Shown piece after piece: positions 7,608 through 16,967 of a stretch of DNA of 64,000 bases; within the stretch, counting starts at the first letter, position 1, and every line of letters starts with the position of its first letter. Under the pieces are notes generated by a model. The model did no database searches. It was given only the letters and a program-made list of their open reading frames with translations, and was not told the DNA's origin. The DNA comes from Meiothermus sp. (GTDB lineage Bacteria; Deinococcota; Deinococci; Deinococcales; Thermaceae): assembly GCF_026004075.1 (NCBI RefSeq), contig NZ_BPIK01000001.1, positions 1,652,041 through 1,716,040 of the forward strand, in the 5' to 3' direction. A program made the translations under genes and the position numbers.

Positions 7608-7694
7608 GCCGGGATGGCGGAATTGGTAGACGCACATGATTCAGGGTCATGCGCCCGCAAGGGTGTGCAGGTTCAAGTCCTGTTCCCGGCACCA
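7608..7694 (+). tRNA. tRNA-Leu (anticodon CAG)
   Basis: An 87-nt class II tRNA: acceptor GCCGGGA/TCCCGGC, anticodon stem CATGA/TCATG around TTCAGGG (anticodon CAG), a long variable arm (CGCCCGCAAGGGTGT), T-arm GGTTCAAGTCC and encoded CCA. Confidence 0.95.
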
Positions 7695-7698
7695 AGTG

Positions 7699-7728
7699 CC
7701 CCCTCGAGCAAGAGGGGGTTTTCTTTTG
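7699..7728 (+). terminator. Terminator after tRNA-Leu
   Basis: CCCCCTC (7699-7705) pairs with GAGGGGG (7712-7718), followed by TTTTCTTTT. Confidence 0.9.
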
Positions 7729-7776
7729 TTCCACTGACCCTTTTTCGCCGGAGGGTGCTAAGGGAGCCTGTCTCAC

Positions 7777-7805
7777 TTTACCCTCTCATCAAACGGTGCT
7801 AAACT
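7777..7805 (+). promoter_or_regulatory. Promoter of rimP-nusA-infB operon
   Basis: TTTACC (7777-7782), 17-bp spacer, TAAACT (7800-7805). It leaves a leader of about 70 nt before rimP. Confidence 0.65.
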
Positions 7806-7835
7806 TTGCTTAGTAAGTTCTCCCGAGATTCCAGG

Positions 7836-7865
7836 GGGTGGGTTTTCAACCCACCCTTCTTTCTT
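7836..7865 (+). promoter_or_regulatory. Leader hairpin with T-rich tail, possible attenuator
   Basis: GGGTGGGTT (7836-7844) pairs with AACCCACCC (7848-7856) across a TTC loop, followed by TTCTTTCTT and then the rimP ribosome binding site. An intrinsic-terminator-like hairpin inside the leader of the nusA operon suggests attenuation, possibly through NusA. That role is inferred. Confidence 0.5.
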
Positions 7866-7881
7866 GGGAAGGAGGTGAAGG

Positions 7882-8379
7882 GTGGAGCCGGAAAAGTCTA
7901 TGCAGATGGGAAGAAAAGCCGGTTCAGACAGCGCCAACCTGTGGAGTGAGGTTGCTGGTAGCGTGCTATCGCCTCTGGGTTACGACGTGCTCGAGGCGAG
8001 CCTCAAAAGTGGCAAAAAACCCATCCTACTCGTACGCATCGAACGCAAGGATGAGGTGCCTGTTTCGGTGGCCGACCTCGAGCGGGCCAATCACGCACTC
8101 AGTGCGCATCTGGACACCCTCGAGGCTCTGCTTCCAGCGCACTACTTACTCCAGGTGGAGTCGCCAGGCGCCGACCGTCCGCTTTTCACTGCCCGCCATT
8201 TTGAACGCTTTGTAGGTCTGAAAGTGAAGGTGCGCAGCCCTCAGGGCAACTTTACCGGACGCGTCGGAACGGTCAAGGATGGCGTGGTGGAGTTTTTGCT
8301 CGACAAAGACGAGAGGCGCACCCTTGAGCTCGGCACCTTCAAAGCCAATCTGGCAGAGTGGCCCGATCAGCCCCGGTAG
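7882..8379 (+). CDS. rimP: Ribosome maturation factor RimP
   Basis: A 165-aa protein. The motif HYLLQVESPGADRPLFTARHFERFVG is split here as VESPGADRPL and FVGLKVKVRSP, both diagnostic for RimP, which helps assemble the 30S subunit. The C-terminal Sm-like domain is present (VKDGVVEFLLDKDERR). The GTG start at 7882 is chosen because AAGGAGGTG lies just upstream. First gene of the conserved rimP-nusA-ylxR-infB operon. Confidence 0.93.
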   Translation: MEPEKSMQMGRKAGSDSANLWSEVAGSVLSPLGYDVLEASLKSGKKPILLVRIERKDEVPVSVADLERANHALSAHLDTLEALLPAHYLLQVESPGADRPLFTARHFERFVGLKVKVRSPQGNFTGRVGTVKDGVVEFLLDKDERRTLELGTFKANLAEWPDQPR

Positions 8380-8421
8380 GCGGCCGGGCTAAACGAGAAA
8401 ATATTCTGAGGAGGAAGATCT

Positions 8422-9600
8422 GTGAACAAAGATTTTGTAGACGCCCTGTCCCAAGTGGCCCACGAACGTGGGGTTACCGCCGAAGAGCTCATCTCCAACT
8501 TCGAGGAAGCCCTGCGGTTGGCCTACTTAAGGCAAAAAGGCTTTCGCCAAAAAGACGTTGAGGAGGAAGGAAAAGGCCCCATCATAGAGGTACACCTGGA
8601 TCCTCAGGAAGGCCACCTCGAGGTGCTGGAGATACGGCGGGTGGTCGAACAGGTGGAAGACCCCGACAAAGAGATCGACCTCGAGACTGCCAAAAAGTAC
8701 GACCCGGAGGTTGAAGTCGGCGAAGAGATGGAGTTCCCCGTAGACCCCGAGGAGTTTAGTCGCATCGCGGTACAGATTGCCAAGCAGGTACTCACCCAGC
8801 GCCTCAAAGAAGCCGAGCGCACCCGTGTACACAACGAGTACAAGGACAAAGAAGGCGAGGTTGTGACCGGTAGTGTGGCTCGCGTCGACAACCGGGGCAA
8901 TGTCTACGTCGAGCTGGGGCGTGGTGAAGCCTTAATGCCACCGAAGGAGCAAATCCCCACCGAGCGCTATCATCCCGGCCAGCGCATCAAGGTCTATTTG
9001 AAGCAAGTGCAACGCTCGACCAAAGGGCCCAGCCTGGTGGTCTCTCGAGCACATGAAGAGCTTTTGCGCTACTTGCTGCGCCAGGAAGTTCCCGAGATCG
9101 CCGAGGGTATTGTGGAGGTCAAGGCGGTAGCCCGTGAACCAGGCAGCCGTTCCAAGGTGGCTGTGGTAAGTCATAATCCCAACGTGGATCCCATTGGGGC
9201 CTGCATTGGGCATAAGGGGCAACGCATCCAGGCGGTCTCGGCTGAGCTTGGCCGCGAGCGGATCGACATTATTCAGTGGAGCCCTAATCCCAAAGAGTTT
9301 ATCCGCAATGCGCTATCCCCGGCCACAGTAGGTGAAATTAAGATTGAGACCAGTGAGAACGGGCCCAATCGTGCCAAGGTGGTAGTCGCCAAGGATCAGC
9401 ACTCCCTGGCCATCGGCAAGGCCGGGCAAAACGTGCGTCTGGCGTCTAAGCTCACCGGCTACGAAATTGACTTTGAAGAAGCCGAGGAGATCACCGATCT
9501 TGACGCAGCCATCCTAAAAGCTGCTGAGAAAGAAGAGTCGCTGAGCGTCTCCAGCGATGCCAAGAGCCGCTTTGAGAGCCTGTTCAAGGACGACGAGTAG
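8422..9600 (+). CDS. nusA: Transcription termination/antitermination factor NusA
   Basis: A 392-aa NusA without the C-terminal acidic repeats of E. coli, as in Thermus. Order: N-terminal RNAP-binding domain (1-135), S1 domain (GEVVTGSVARVDNRGNVYVELG region, about 138-205), KH1 (DPIGACIGHKGQRI) and KH2 (AIGKAGQNVRLASKLTGYEI). GTG start with GAGGAGGAAG upstream. It binds RNA polymerase and nascent RNA to control pausing and termination. Confidence 0.97.
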   Translation: MNKDFVDALSQVAHERGVTAEELISNFEEALRLAYLRQKGFRQKDVEEEGKGPIIEVHLDPQEGHLEVLEIRRVVEQVEDPDKEIDLETAKKYDPEVEVGEEMEFPVDPEEFSRIAVQIAKQVLTQRLKEAERTRVHNEYKDKEGEVVTGSVARVDNRGNVYVELGRGEALMPPKEQIPTERYHPGQRIKVYLKQVQRSTKGPSLVVSRAHEELLRYLLRQEVPEIAEGIVEVKAVAREPGSRSKVAVVSHNPNVDPIGACIGHKGQRIQAVSAELGRERIDIIQWSPNPKEFIRNALSPATVGEIKIETSENGPNRAKVVVAKDQHSLAIGKAGQNVRLASKLTGYEIDFEEAEEITDLDAAILKAAEKEESLSVSSDAKSRFESLFKDDE

Positions 9601-9626
9601 CAATTGCAAACTTCCCCGGAGGCTCA

Positions 9627-9926
9627 ATGCCCAAAGCCAAGCACATTCCAATCCGCCAGTGCATTGCCTGTCGAGAGCGCAGGCCCAAACGTGAATTGTT
9701 GCGGATTGTAATGACCGAGGAGGGCCCCGTACTCGATCCCACTGGCCGCAAGCCTGGACGCGGCAGCTATGTGTGCCCCGATCGCCCCGGTTGCTGGGCT
9801 GAAAAAAAACTGCGCCGCTTTGCCGGGGCCAAAGCGGCAGAACTCTCCTTAGCCTTACACACGGTTCTGGGAAACCTTACAGGTCTGGCTTTGCAGGACA
9901 AGCAATCATCCTCGCATGAGACATGA
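9627..9926 (+). CDS. ylxR: YlxR family RNA-binding protein (DUF448)
   Basis: A 99-aa protein with PIRQCIACRERRPKRELLRIV and GRKPGRGSYVCP, the hallmark motifs of YlxR, found between nusA and infB in many bacteria. The family is proposed to bind RNA or act with the translation apparatus; the exact role is unclear. 27 bp after nusA and 29 bp before infB. Confidence 0.92.
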   Translation: MPKAKHIPIRQCIACRERRPKRELLRIVMTEEGPVLDPTGRKPGRGSYVCPDRPGCWAEKKLRRFAGAKAAELSLALHTVLGNLTGLALQDKQSSSHET

Positions 9927-9954
9927 CTTTAGGTGAAAAGAACTGGAGGTCAGC

Positions 9955-11670
9955 ATGGCAAAAATTAGAATCTATCAGCTCGCAAAAGAACTCGGCATGA
10001 CCAATGACGAGCTGCTAAAAATCCTCGACGACATGGGGGTAACTTACAAATCCCATGCCAGTACCCTCGAGGAAGACACCGCGCTGGCAGTCAAGGAGCT
10101 CATTGGCGAACAAAGGGTCGCCGAAGCTGCGCGGAAAGCTGAGGAAGCGCGCAAGTCCATTCCTCACCGTCCCCCGGTAGTGGTCATCATGGGTCACGTA
10201 GACCACGGGAAAACCAGCCTGCTGGACTACCTGCGCAAAAGTCGCATAGCCGAAAAGGAGGCCGGGGGTATCACCCAGCACGTTGGGGCCTTTGAGGTCA
10301 AGACCAAAGGTGGCACCGTGGTGTTCATCGATACACCTGGCCACGAAGCTTTCACCACCATTCGACAGCGGGGGGCCAAGGTCGCCGACATTGCTGTTAT
10401 TGTGATTGCAGCTACCGAAGGAGTGATGCCCCAGACCAAGGAAGCCATCGCGCACGCCAAGGCCTCTGGAGCCAAAATCATCTTTGCAGCCAACAAGATG
10501 GACTTGCCGGGTGCCGACATCAACAAGGTCTATCAGGACTTGATGCAGCTCGGCATGGTACCGGTGGCCTACGGGGGGGATGTCGAAGTGCTGCCCATCT
10601 CCGCTAAGACTGGTCAGGGCGTCTCAGACTTGCTAGAGACCATTCTGCTTTTGGCCGAGCTAGAAGACTTGCGAGCCGACCCCAAAGCCGAAGCCCAGGG
10701 GGTGATACTGGAGGCTCGAGTAGACAAGCAAGCCGGGGTTTTGGTGAGCCTCCTGGTACAGCAGGGCACCCTCAAAATTGGGGACTATGTAGTAGCAGGG
10801 GAACACTGGGGCAAGATCAAAGCCATGTCCGATGCCGAAGGCAACCGGCGTACCGAGGCCGGCCCTGGTAGTGCAGTACAGGTGCTGGGCTTCTCCGATC
10901 TGCCCGCGGCTGGCGAAACCTTTATCTGGGTTCCCGACCAAGTGGCCGCCAAGGAAATTACCGAGGAACGCATTGAAGAACGCAAAGCTTCTGAGGCCAG
11001 GGCTGAGCTCAATCGGGCCCGTAGTCTGGCCGATCTGATGCGCAAAGTGCACCAAGACGAGCAAAAGGAAATCAATCTGATTCTACGGGCCGATACCCAA
11101 GGTTCCCTCGAGGCCATCCAAAACATTCTGGCCAAGGAAGCCACCGAAGAAGTCAAGATTAATGTTCTACTGGCCGCAGTCGGTGCGCCTACCGAGTCGG
11201 ATGTGCTGCTGGCTTCCACCGCCAACGGGGCTATCCTGTCCTTTAGCGTTAATCCCAGCGGATCAGTCAAGAAGGCTGCGGAGCAAAAAGGTGTGCCCTT
11301 GCAAAGCTTCCGCATTATCTACGAGCTAATCGACGAGATTCGCAAGATGGTCAAAGGGCAGCGTGAGCCCGTCTTCAAAGAAGAAATCCTGGGAACCGCC
11401 GAAGTTCGAGCTATTTTCAAGCTGAGCCGCGGGGTAATTGCGGGCTGCATGGTCACCTCGGGCAAGATTACCCGCAACGCCGACATTCGGGTCTTGCGCA
11501 AGGGCAAGGAGGTCTGGAAAGGCAAGGTCGAAAGCCTCAAGCGCCTCAAAGACGATGTGCGAGAGGTAACTCAAGGCTTCGAGTGTGGAATAATGCTGGA
11601 CGGCTTCACTGATTTCCAGGAAGGTGACGTGCTCGAGGCCAGCCAGCAGGTAGAGGTGGCCATAGACTGA
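9955..11670 (+). CDS. infB: Translation initiation factor IF-2
   Basis: A 571-aa IF2, the same compact size as in Thermus thermophilus. The short N-terminal IF2_N helix bundle ([15 protein letters not shown]) is followed by the GTPase domain with G1 GHVDHGKT (80-87), G3 DTPGHE and G4 NKMD, then beta-barrel domains and the C-terminal fMet-tRNA-binding domain. It delivers initiator tRNA to the 30S complex. rbfA, often next in this operon, is not found here. Confidence 0.97.
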   Translation: MAKIRIYQLAKELGMTNDELLKILDDMGVTYKSHASTLEEDTALAVKELIGEQRVAEAARKAEEARKSIPHRPPVVVIMGHVDHGKTSLLDYLRKSRIAEKEAGGITQHVGAFEVKTKGGTVVFIDTPGHEAFTTIRQRGAKVADIAVIVIAATEGVMPQTKEAIAHAKASGAKIIFAANKMDLPGADINKVYQDLMQLGMVPVAYGGDVEVLPISAKTGQGVSDLLETILLLAELEDLRADPKAEAQGVILEARVDKQAGVLVSLLVQQGTLKIGDYVVAGEHWGKIKAMSDAEGNRRTEAGPGSAVQVLGFSDLPAAGETFIWVPDQVAAKEITEERIEERKASEARAELNRARSLADLMRKVHQDEQKEINLILRADTQGSLEAIQNILAKEATEEVKINVLLAAVGAPTESDVLLASTANGAILSFSVNPSGSVKKAAEQKGVPLQSFRIIYELIDEIRKMVKGQREPVFKEEILGTAEVRAIFKLSRGVIAGCMVTSGKITRNADIRVLRKGKEVWKGKVESLKRLKDDVREVTQGFECGIMLDGFTDFQEGDVLEASQQVEVAID

Positions 11671-11861
11671 AGCTAGCCACTTGGCGCAGTGGGGATTGTG
11701 CAGGCTCGGCCATCTCTTGGCAGATGCAGGACTCCACCGCAGGTGGCGTGCAGGTTCGGTCGCTGGGAAGTGTTGAGCAATCCAATCTGAACCCCGTTCC
11801 CGGATGTCGCTCGAGCTGGTCAAACCCCCGGTTCCGATATAAAGTGGTGGGGCTACACGTT

Positions 11862-12182
11862 ATGCAACGCTGGCAACGCTGGATCATCCTGGTCACCCTG
11901 GCCCTGATCGCCTTGGGGCCAGGGCTCTTTTGGTCACCCAGCAACACCAGAGCCGGCAGTGGGTTCAGCCAGGGCTGGATGGCTGCGCCCCTTCCCCCAC
12001 AACTGCTCGAGGCCAAAGCCAAGTTCAATCCCCTGGGTCTGGGGCTGGTGTTTGTAGTCCGGGGGCCGAGCATTCGCAACCACACCATCGTCGTTGGTCA
12101 CGAACCCCCTTCACACCCAACTCCACCCCCTAAGCGACGGCTCTATCTGGCCTATGCGCGTCTGCAAACTGATGGTGGCTAG
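11862..12182 (+). CDS. Small membrane-anchored or secreted protein
   Basis: Starting at the ATG at 11862 the product is 106 aa with an N-terminal hydrophobic segment (WIILVTLALIALGPGLFW) behind a basic start (MQRWQRW), so it is a signal anchor or signal peptide. The rest is proline-rich with a short strand (LGLGLVFVVRGPS). A TATAAA at 11838-11843 could be its -10 box. The longer ORF from 11724 is not preferred because the leader portion looks non-coding. Function unknown. Confidence 0.55.
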   Translation: MQRWQRWIILVTLALIALGPGLFWSPSNTRAGSGFSQGWMAAPLPPQLLEAKAKFNPLGLGLVFVVRGPSIRNHTIVVGHEPPSHPTPPPKRRLYLAYARLQTDGG

Positions 12183-12313
12183 CCCAGGCGCCATGCTTTT
12201 CTATGCCTTGCAATCATCCCGTCATATGGCCCTTCACCTTACTAAGTCTGGACGATGACAGCTTGCAAAAGCACCGCTGCCCGTCCTTGAGCTAAACACA
12301 AATAGGAACGGAT

Positions 12314-14593
12314 ATGACCAATCGCACCTGGAAAGCTGTTTTTCTAATCGGGCTGCTCCTAGCTGCCATTGTGGGGCTGTTCCGCCCCTGGGAGGCCCGC
12401 AACCCGCAAAACGCTCTGTTGCCCGCTGATGGCCTGATCCGGCTGGGCCTCGATTTGCAAGGGGGTTTACGTATCACCCTTAAGGTGGCTGAGCCCAACC
12501 CCGACCCATCCGTAGCCAAAACCGAGCTGGACGTAGCCCGTACTGTCATCGAAAACCGCGTCAACGCCATTGGAGTAGCCGAGCCGCTGGTACAGGTACA
12601 GGGTAACGACCGAATTATCGTGGAGCTACCCGGCCTGAAGCAGGACCAGCAGGAGCGTGCCCTGGCTTTGATTGGCCAGACCGCCAAGCTCGAGTTCCGC
12701 ATCGTCAATCAAGGGGCTACTGGCACTACGGTGGCGCAAATCAACGAACAACTGCGGAATTCTGGCCTCAGCGGAGCCGCCCTGGCTGCCCGTCGGGCCG
12801 AGCTCGAGAAGAACCTCTACAAGCTCGAGGATCTGGGCCCTCCCCTGCTCACTGGGGCCGACCTGCGTACCGCCAATGCTTCCTTCGACCAGTTTGGCCG
12901 ACCCCAGGTGGATATGGAGTTCACCCCCGAGGGAGCCAAAAAGTTCGAGGAGGTCACCCGGGCCAACGTAGGCCGTCAGTTGGCCGTCGTGCTTGACGAC
13001 AAAGTCTATACCGCGCCCAATATCCGCCAGGCCATCGCCGGTGGACGGGCCGTGATCGAGGGGCTTTCAGGGGTACAGGAAGCCTCCGACATCGCCCTGG
13101 TGCTGCGCTCGGGCTCGCTGCCGGTCAAGCTAGAAGTGGCCGAGACCCGCGCAATTGGCCCCACCCTAGGCCAGGATGCCATCAACGCAGGTATCCAGGC
13201 AGGGATTATCGGCACAATTTTGCTGTTTGTTTTGATCTTCGCCTATTACGGCTTCTGGATGGGGCTGGTGGCTGCACTGGGCCTCATCTATACCGCCATC
13301 TTGCTATTGGCTTCCATCTCGCTGCTGGGGGCCACCCTCACCCTGCCGGGCATCGCCGGTCTGATTCTGACCCTGGGCGCTGCGGTAGACGGCAACGTGC
13401 TTTCCTTTGAGCGCATCAAAGAAGAGCTCAAGATGGGCAAGAAGTTCCGTCAGGCCATTCCCGGCGGCTTCTCCCACTCCATCATCACTATTCTCGACGT
13501 CAACATGTGCCACCTTCTGGCCGCAGCCGCACTCTATCAGTACAGCACCGGCCCGGTGCGGGGTTTTGCGGTCATGCTGGCGCTAGGCGTGGTAACCTCG
13601 GTCTTTTCCAACCTGATCTTCAGTCGTTGGCTCTTAGAAACCATCGGCGACCGCCGTGAGGTCAAGCCACCTTACTGGCTCTGGGGTACAAAAATCGACT
13701 TCCTGGGCATCTCTCGCTATGTAACGGCCACGTCGCTCACCCTGGCTGTTATCGCAGCAGGTATCGTTTTTGTCAAAGGTTTCAACTTTGGCATCGACTT
13801 TACCGGCGGTACGGCCTTTACCATCCGGGTTCCCGAGGGCACTCGAGCCGACCAGATCCGCAGCTTTCTCGACAACGCTGGTATTGCCGAGTTGCGCGGG
13901 GCCGAATCGGTCATCACCTCGCTCTCCAGCGTGAACGGTAACGAGTTCTCGGTGCGAGTACGACAGGTCAGCGAAGAACAGCGCATTGAGCTCGAGAAAA
14001 AGTTCCAGGAAAGCCTACAAGCCACCATCCTCCAGTCCGAAACGGTAGGCCCGGCCATTGGAGCCGAACTACGTCGGAATACCATTTTCGCGGTGCTGGT
14101 GGGGCTAGCGTTGATTCTAATCTACGTAGCGTTCCGCTTCGATTGGGTGTTCGGTGTAGCCAGTGTGATTGCGGTGGGCCACGACGTGGCCATTGTGGCT
14201 GGGATGTACAGCTTATTGGGGCTGGAGTTCTCGATCCCAACTGTAGCGGTTCTGCTTACCATCGTGGGCTTCTCCATTAACGACTCGGTGATCATCTCGG
14301 ATCGCATCCGAGAAAACCTCAAGATCATGCGGGGGCGGAGCTACTACGACATTGTGAACACCTCCATCAATCAGACCCTCTCCCGCACCCTTATGACCTC
14401 CCTCTCCACCGTGCTGCCTATACTGGCTCTGCTCTTTCTGGGTGGGCCGGTATTGCGCGATTTTTCGCTGGCTATCTTCGTGGGTTTTATTGTGGGTACC
14501 TACTCCTCCATTTACGTGGTTTCGGCCCTGGTGGTCTGGTACAAAACCCTCGAGCAGCGCCGCAAAGCAACCTCAAAAGCTCGTTCGGCCTAG
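12314..14593 (+). CDS. secDF: Protein translocase subunit SecDF (fused)
   Basis: A 759-aa fusion of SecD (1-450) and SecF (460-759), as in Thermus thermophilus. SecD part: TM1, then DLQGGLRITLKV and the periplasmic P1 domain (VDMEFTPEGAKKFEE), then TM2-6 including GAAVDGNVLSFERIKEE. SecF part: DFTGGTAFTIRVP and TM segments with VGFSINDSVIISDRIRE. It uses the proton gradient to pull secreted proteins through SecYEG. A terminator follows the stop. Confidence 0.97.
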   Translation: MTNRTWKAVFLIGLLLAAIVGLFRPWEARNPQNALLPADGLIRLGLDLQGGLRITLKVAEPNPDPSVAKTELDVARTVIENRVNAIGVAEPLVQVQGNDRIIVELPGLKQDQQERALALIGQTAKLEFRIVNQGATGTTVAQINEQLRNSGLSGAALAARRAELEKNLYKLEDLGPPLLTGADLRTANASFDQFGRPQVDMEFTPEGAKKFEEVTRANVGRQLAVVLDDKVYTAPNIRQAIAGGRAVIEGLSGVQEASDIALVLRSGSLPVKLEVAETRAIGPTLGQDAINAGIQAGIIGTILLFVLIFAYYGFWMGLVAALGLIYTAILLLASISLLGATLTLPGIAGLILTLGAAVDGNVLSFERIKEELKMGKKFRQAIPGGFSHSIITILDVNMCHLLAAAALYQYSTGPVRGFAVMLALGVVTSVFSNLIFSRWLLETIGDRREVKPPYWLWGTKIDFLGISRYVTATSLTLAVIAAGIVFVKGFNFGIDFTGGTAFTIRVPEGTRADQIRSFLDNAGIAELRGAESVITSLSSVNGNEFSVRVRQVSEEQRIELEKKFQESLQATILQSETVGPAIGAELRRNTIFAVLVGLALILIYVAFRFDWVFGVASVIAVGHDVAIVAGMYSLLGLEFSIPTVAVLLTIVGFSINDSVIISDRIRENLKIMRGRSYYDIVNTSINQTLSRTLMTSLSTVLPILALLFLGGPVLRDFSLAIFVGFIVGTYSSIYVVSALVVWYKTLEQRRKATSKARSA

Positions 14594-14607
14594 TCGCCGG
14601 GAAGTGG

Positions 14608-14637
14608 CACCCCCACCCACGGGTGGGGGTGTTGTTA
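14608..14637 (+). terminator. Terminator after secDF
   Basis: CACCCCCACC pairs with GGTGGGGGTG (14608-14631 overall), followed by TTGTTAT. Confidence 0.75.
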
Positions 14638-14677
14638 TCAGGCTATTTGTCCCATATCTCAGGCATAAACTACATTT

Positions 14678-15268
14678 ATGCACTTGACATTGAGCGAGTA
14701 TTTTCAAGTAGCCCAAACCATCTGGGACACCCTACCTCCCGCCACTCGCTTTGGGGCTCAGGATGCGTCCACTATTCAAACCTACCGATCCCACCTGCAG
14801 GGGTGGGAAGACTGGATAATAAACGGGTTTTACGACACCCTTTTCAGTCATCCCGCCACCCGCTCGGTATTTCGGGAGGGTGAACGAGCCATGCGCGAGC
14901 AGGTACTGCGGGTATGGTATCGGCGCACAATTGCCGGGCCGTTTGACCCCGAGTACTTTGCCTGGCAAGTCCTGGTAGGACGGGTTCATCAGCACCGGGG
15001 CATTTCCAGAAGCCAGGTACTGGTAATGTGGGGTTGGATTACCGAGCAAATCTGGCAACTTTCCCACCTCAGCCTACCCCTCGACGAGGCCGATCAGCTC
15101 TCCAGAGCCTGGGTGCGGCTGGCTAACTCGGTGCAGGCAATGGCCGCCGCTGAGCGCCTCGAGGCCTATTTACAAGCCATGGAGCAGTCCGGAGCCAGTC
15201 CACGCATCCTGCAGTCGGCAGCGGTGAGCTGGCTCGAGGAGCAAAGCAAAGACGCAGACCACAACTGA
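14678..15268 (+). CDS. Protoglobin-like heme protein
   Basis: A 196-aa stand-alone protein. It matches the globin-coupled-sensor/protoglobin fold: WIINGFYDTLFSHPATRSVF (helix A-B), PFDPEYFAWQVLVGRVHQHRGI with probable proximal heme ligand H104, and VLVMWGWITEQ (helix G). No sensor output domain is attached, so it would be a single-domain protoglobin binding O2, NO or CO. Convergent with guaA; only about 20 bp separate them. Confidence 0.8.
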   Translation: MHLTLSEYFQVAQTIWDTLPPATRFGAQDASTIQTYRSHLQGWEDWIINGFYDTLFSHPATRSVFREGERAMREQVLRVWYRRTIAGPFDPEYFAWQVLVGRVHQHRGISRSQVLVMWGWITEQIWQLSHLSLPLDEADQLSRAWVRLANSVQAMAAAERLEAYLQAMEQSGASPRILQSAAVSWLEEQSKDADHN

Positions 15269-15289
15269 ACACACTAGGCGAGGTTTACA

Positions 15290-16816
15290 TCACTCCCATT
15301 CGATGGTGGCCGGAGGCTTACTGGTAATGTCGTAGACCACTCGCCCAATCTCCGGCACCTGGCGGGTAATTTTGCGCGCCACCTCGTCTAAAAAATCCAG
15401 CGGCAGCCGGGCCCAATCGGCGGTCATGTAGTCCACTGTGGATACTGCCCGCAGGCCCAATACGTAGCCATAGCTCCGTTCATCACCAATCACCCCCACG
15501 CTTTGCATAGAGGTTAGGATAGCTGCCGCCTGGGAAACCTGATCGTAAAGGTTCCAGTCGCGCAGGCTGGAGATAAAGATATCATCGGCCCGGCGCAGGA
15601 TGTCCAGCTTCTGGGGTGTAACTTCCCCCAGGATGCGGATGGCCAGACCAGGGCCTGGAAAGGGATGGCGCATACGGATGGGCTCAGGCAAGCCCAGCAG
15701 CAGGGCCAGTTCGCGCACTTCGTCTTTGAACAGGTACCGGAAGGGCTCGAGCAGCTCAAACTCTAGGTCTTCGGGCAATCCCCCTACATTGTGGTGGCTT
15801 TTGATATTCGCACTCCCCTCGCCGCCGCCCGCCGACTCGATCACATCGGGATAGAGGGTGCCTTGGGCTAGCCATTTGTAGCCCTGGGCCGATAGCCGTC
15901 GGGCCTCGCGCTCAAACACCCGGATAAACTCGCGGCCCACTATTTTTCGCTTCTGTTCAGGGTCAAAGACCCCTTGCAGGGCCGATAAAAACTGTTCGGA
16001 AGCATCCACCACCCGCAAGGCCTTCCCCAAAGGGCGCAAGGCCTGTTCAACCTCCTGGCGCTCTCCCAAGCGCAACAGGCCATGATCTACAAAAACCGCT
16101 GTAAGCCGGTCACCAATGGCTTTAGCGAGCAAAAGGGCCAGCGTGGAGGAGTCGACCCCCCCCGAGACCGCCAGCATTACTTTGTCGTCACCCACCTTAG
16201 CCTGAATATCGGCTATGAGATTTTCCAGGGTGTGCTGGGCCGTCCAGTCGCGGGGAACTCCGGCAAGCTCGAGGAAGTTCTCCAGCACCTGCATTCCCTT
16301 GGGGCTATGTACTACCTCAGGATGAAACTGCACCCCAAATGTTCGCCCATCCGGCGCAGCAATGCCCGCCACTGGGTTTTCGTCAGTTCTGGCAATCACT
16401 TGCCAGCCTGGAGGCAACTCAGTGACGGCGTCTGAATGGGACATCCACATCTGTAACTCGCCCTCGAGGCCAGCAAAAAGCGGGCCGGCGTGAAATATCA
16501 GGTTGGCCTTACCGTACTCACGACGCCCAGCCCGCTCGACCTTGCCCCCATAGTGTTGGGCCAGGAATTGCATTCCGTAACAAATACCCAAAACAGGCCA
16601 GCCCTGCTCGAGCACCCCCGGCGCGGGCCGAGGACTCGCAGGATCAAACACCGAGGCTGGCCCACCCGAGAGAATCAGGGCCTGTGGGTTCTCGGCTTTG
16701 ATGCGCTCTAGGCTGGCGGTTCCAGGCAAAATGACCGAATATGCCCGTAGCTCACGAATGCGTCGGGCGATTAGGCGGGTGTACTGGGAGCCATAGTCGA
16801 GGATAACCACACTCAT
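15290..16816 (-). CDS. guaA: GMP synthase (glutamine-hydrolysing)
   Basis: A 508-aa GuaA. The N-terminal class I glutamine amidotransferase domain has the nucleophile C79 (LGICYGMQF) and [10 protein letters not shown] with the catalytic His and Glu. The ATP pyrophosphatase domain has the P-loop [10 protein letters not shown]. The C-terminal dimerisation domain ends KPPATIEWE, as in the family. It converts XMP to GMP in purine synthesis. purH is found nearby at 20614. Confidence 0.97.
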   Translation of the reverse strand: MSVVILDYGSQYTRLIARRIRELRAYSVILPGTASLERIKAENPQALILSGGPASVFDPASPRPAPGVLEQGWPVLGICYGMQFLAQHYGGKVERAGRREYGKANLIFHAGPLFAGLEGELQMWMSHSDAVTELPPGWQVIARTDENPVAGIAAPDGRTFGVQFHPEVVHSPKGMQVLENFLELAGVPRDWTAQHTLENLIADIQAKVGDDKVMLAVSGGVDSSTLALLLAKAIGDRLTAVFVDHGLLRLGERQEVEQALRPLGKALRVVDASEQFLSALQGVFDPEQKRKIVGREFIRVFEREARRLSAQGYKWLAQGTLYPDVIESAGGGEGSANIKSHHNVGGLPEDLEFELLEPFRYLFKDEVRELALLLGLPEPIRMRHPFPGPGLAIRILGEVTPQKLDILRRADDIFISSLRDWNLYDQVSQAAAILTSMQSVGVIGDERSYGYVLGLRAVSTVDYMTADWARLPLDFLDEVARKITRQVPEIGRVVYDITSKPPATIEWE

Positions 16817-16967
16817 ACCAGAAGCATACTGGCTGGGTGGGGTTCCTACGAAGACTGGGTATTCCCCTGAACCCGCACCTCCAAAACTGTTCGCCGCGCG
16901 TCACCCAATGCCTTGACAATCAAAATCCGACGATTACCGGGGGCGGCAGTTTGGCCGTCCTACAGCG

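Noticed and set aside
11686-11810. tRNA-like stretch after infB (GTGCAGGTTCGGTCGC resembling a T-arm)
   Set aside because: The T-loop lacks the invariant A58, no acceptor stem closes it and no anticodon arm can be placed.
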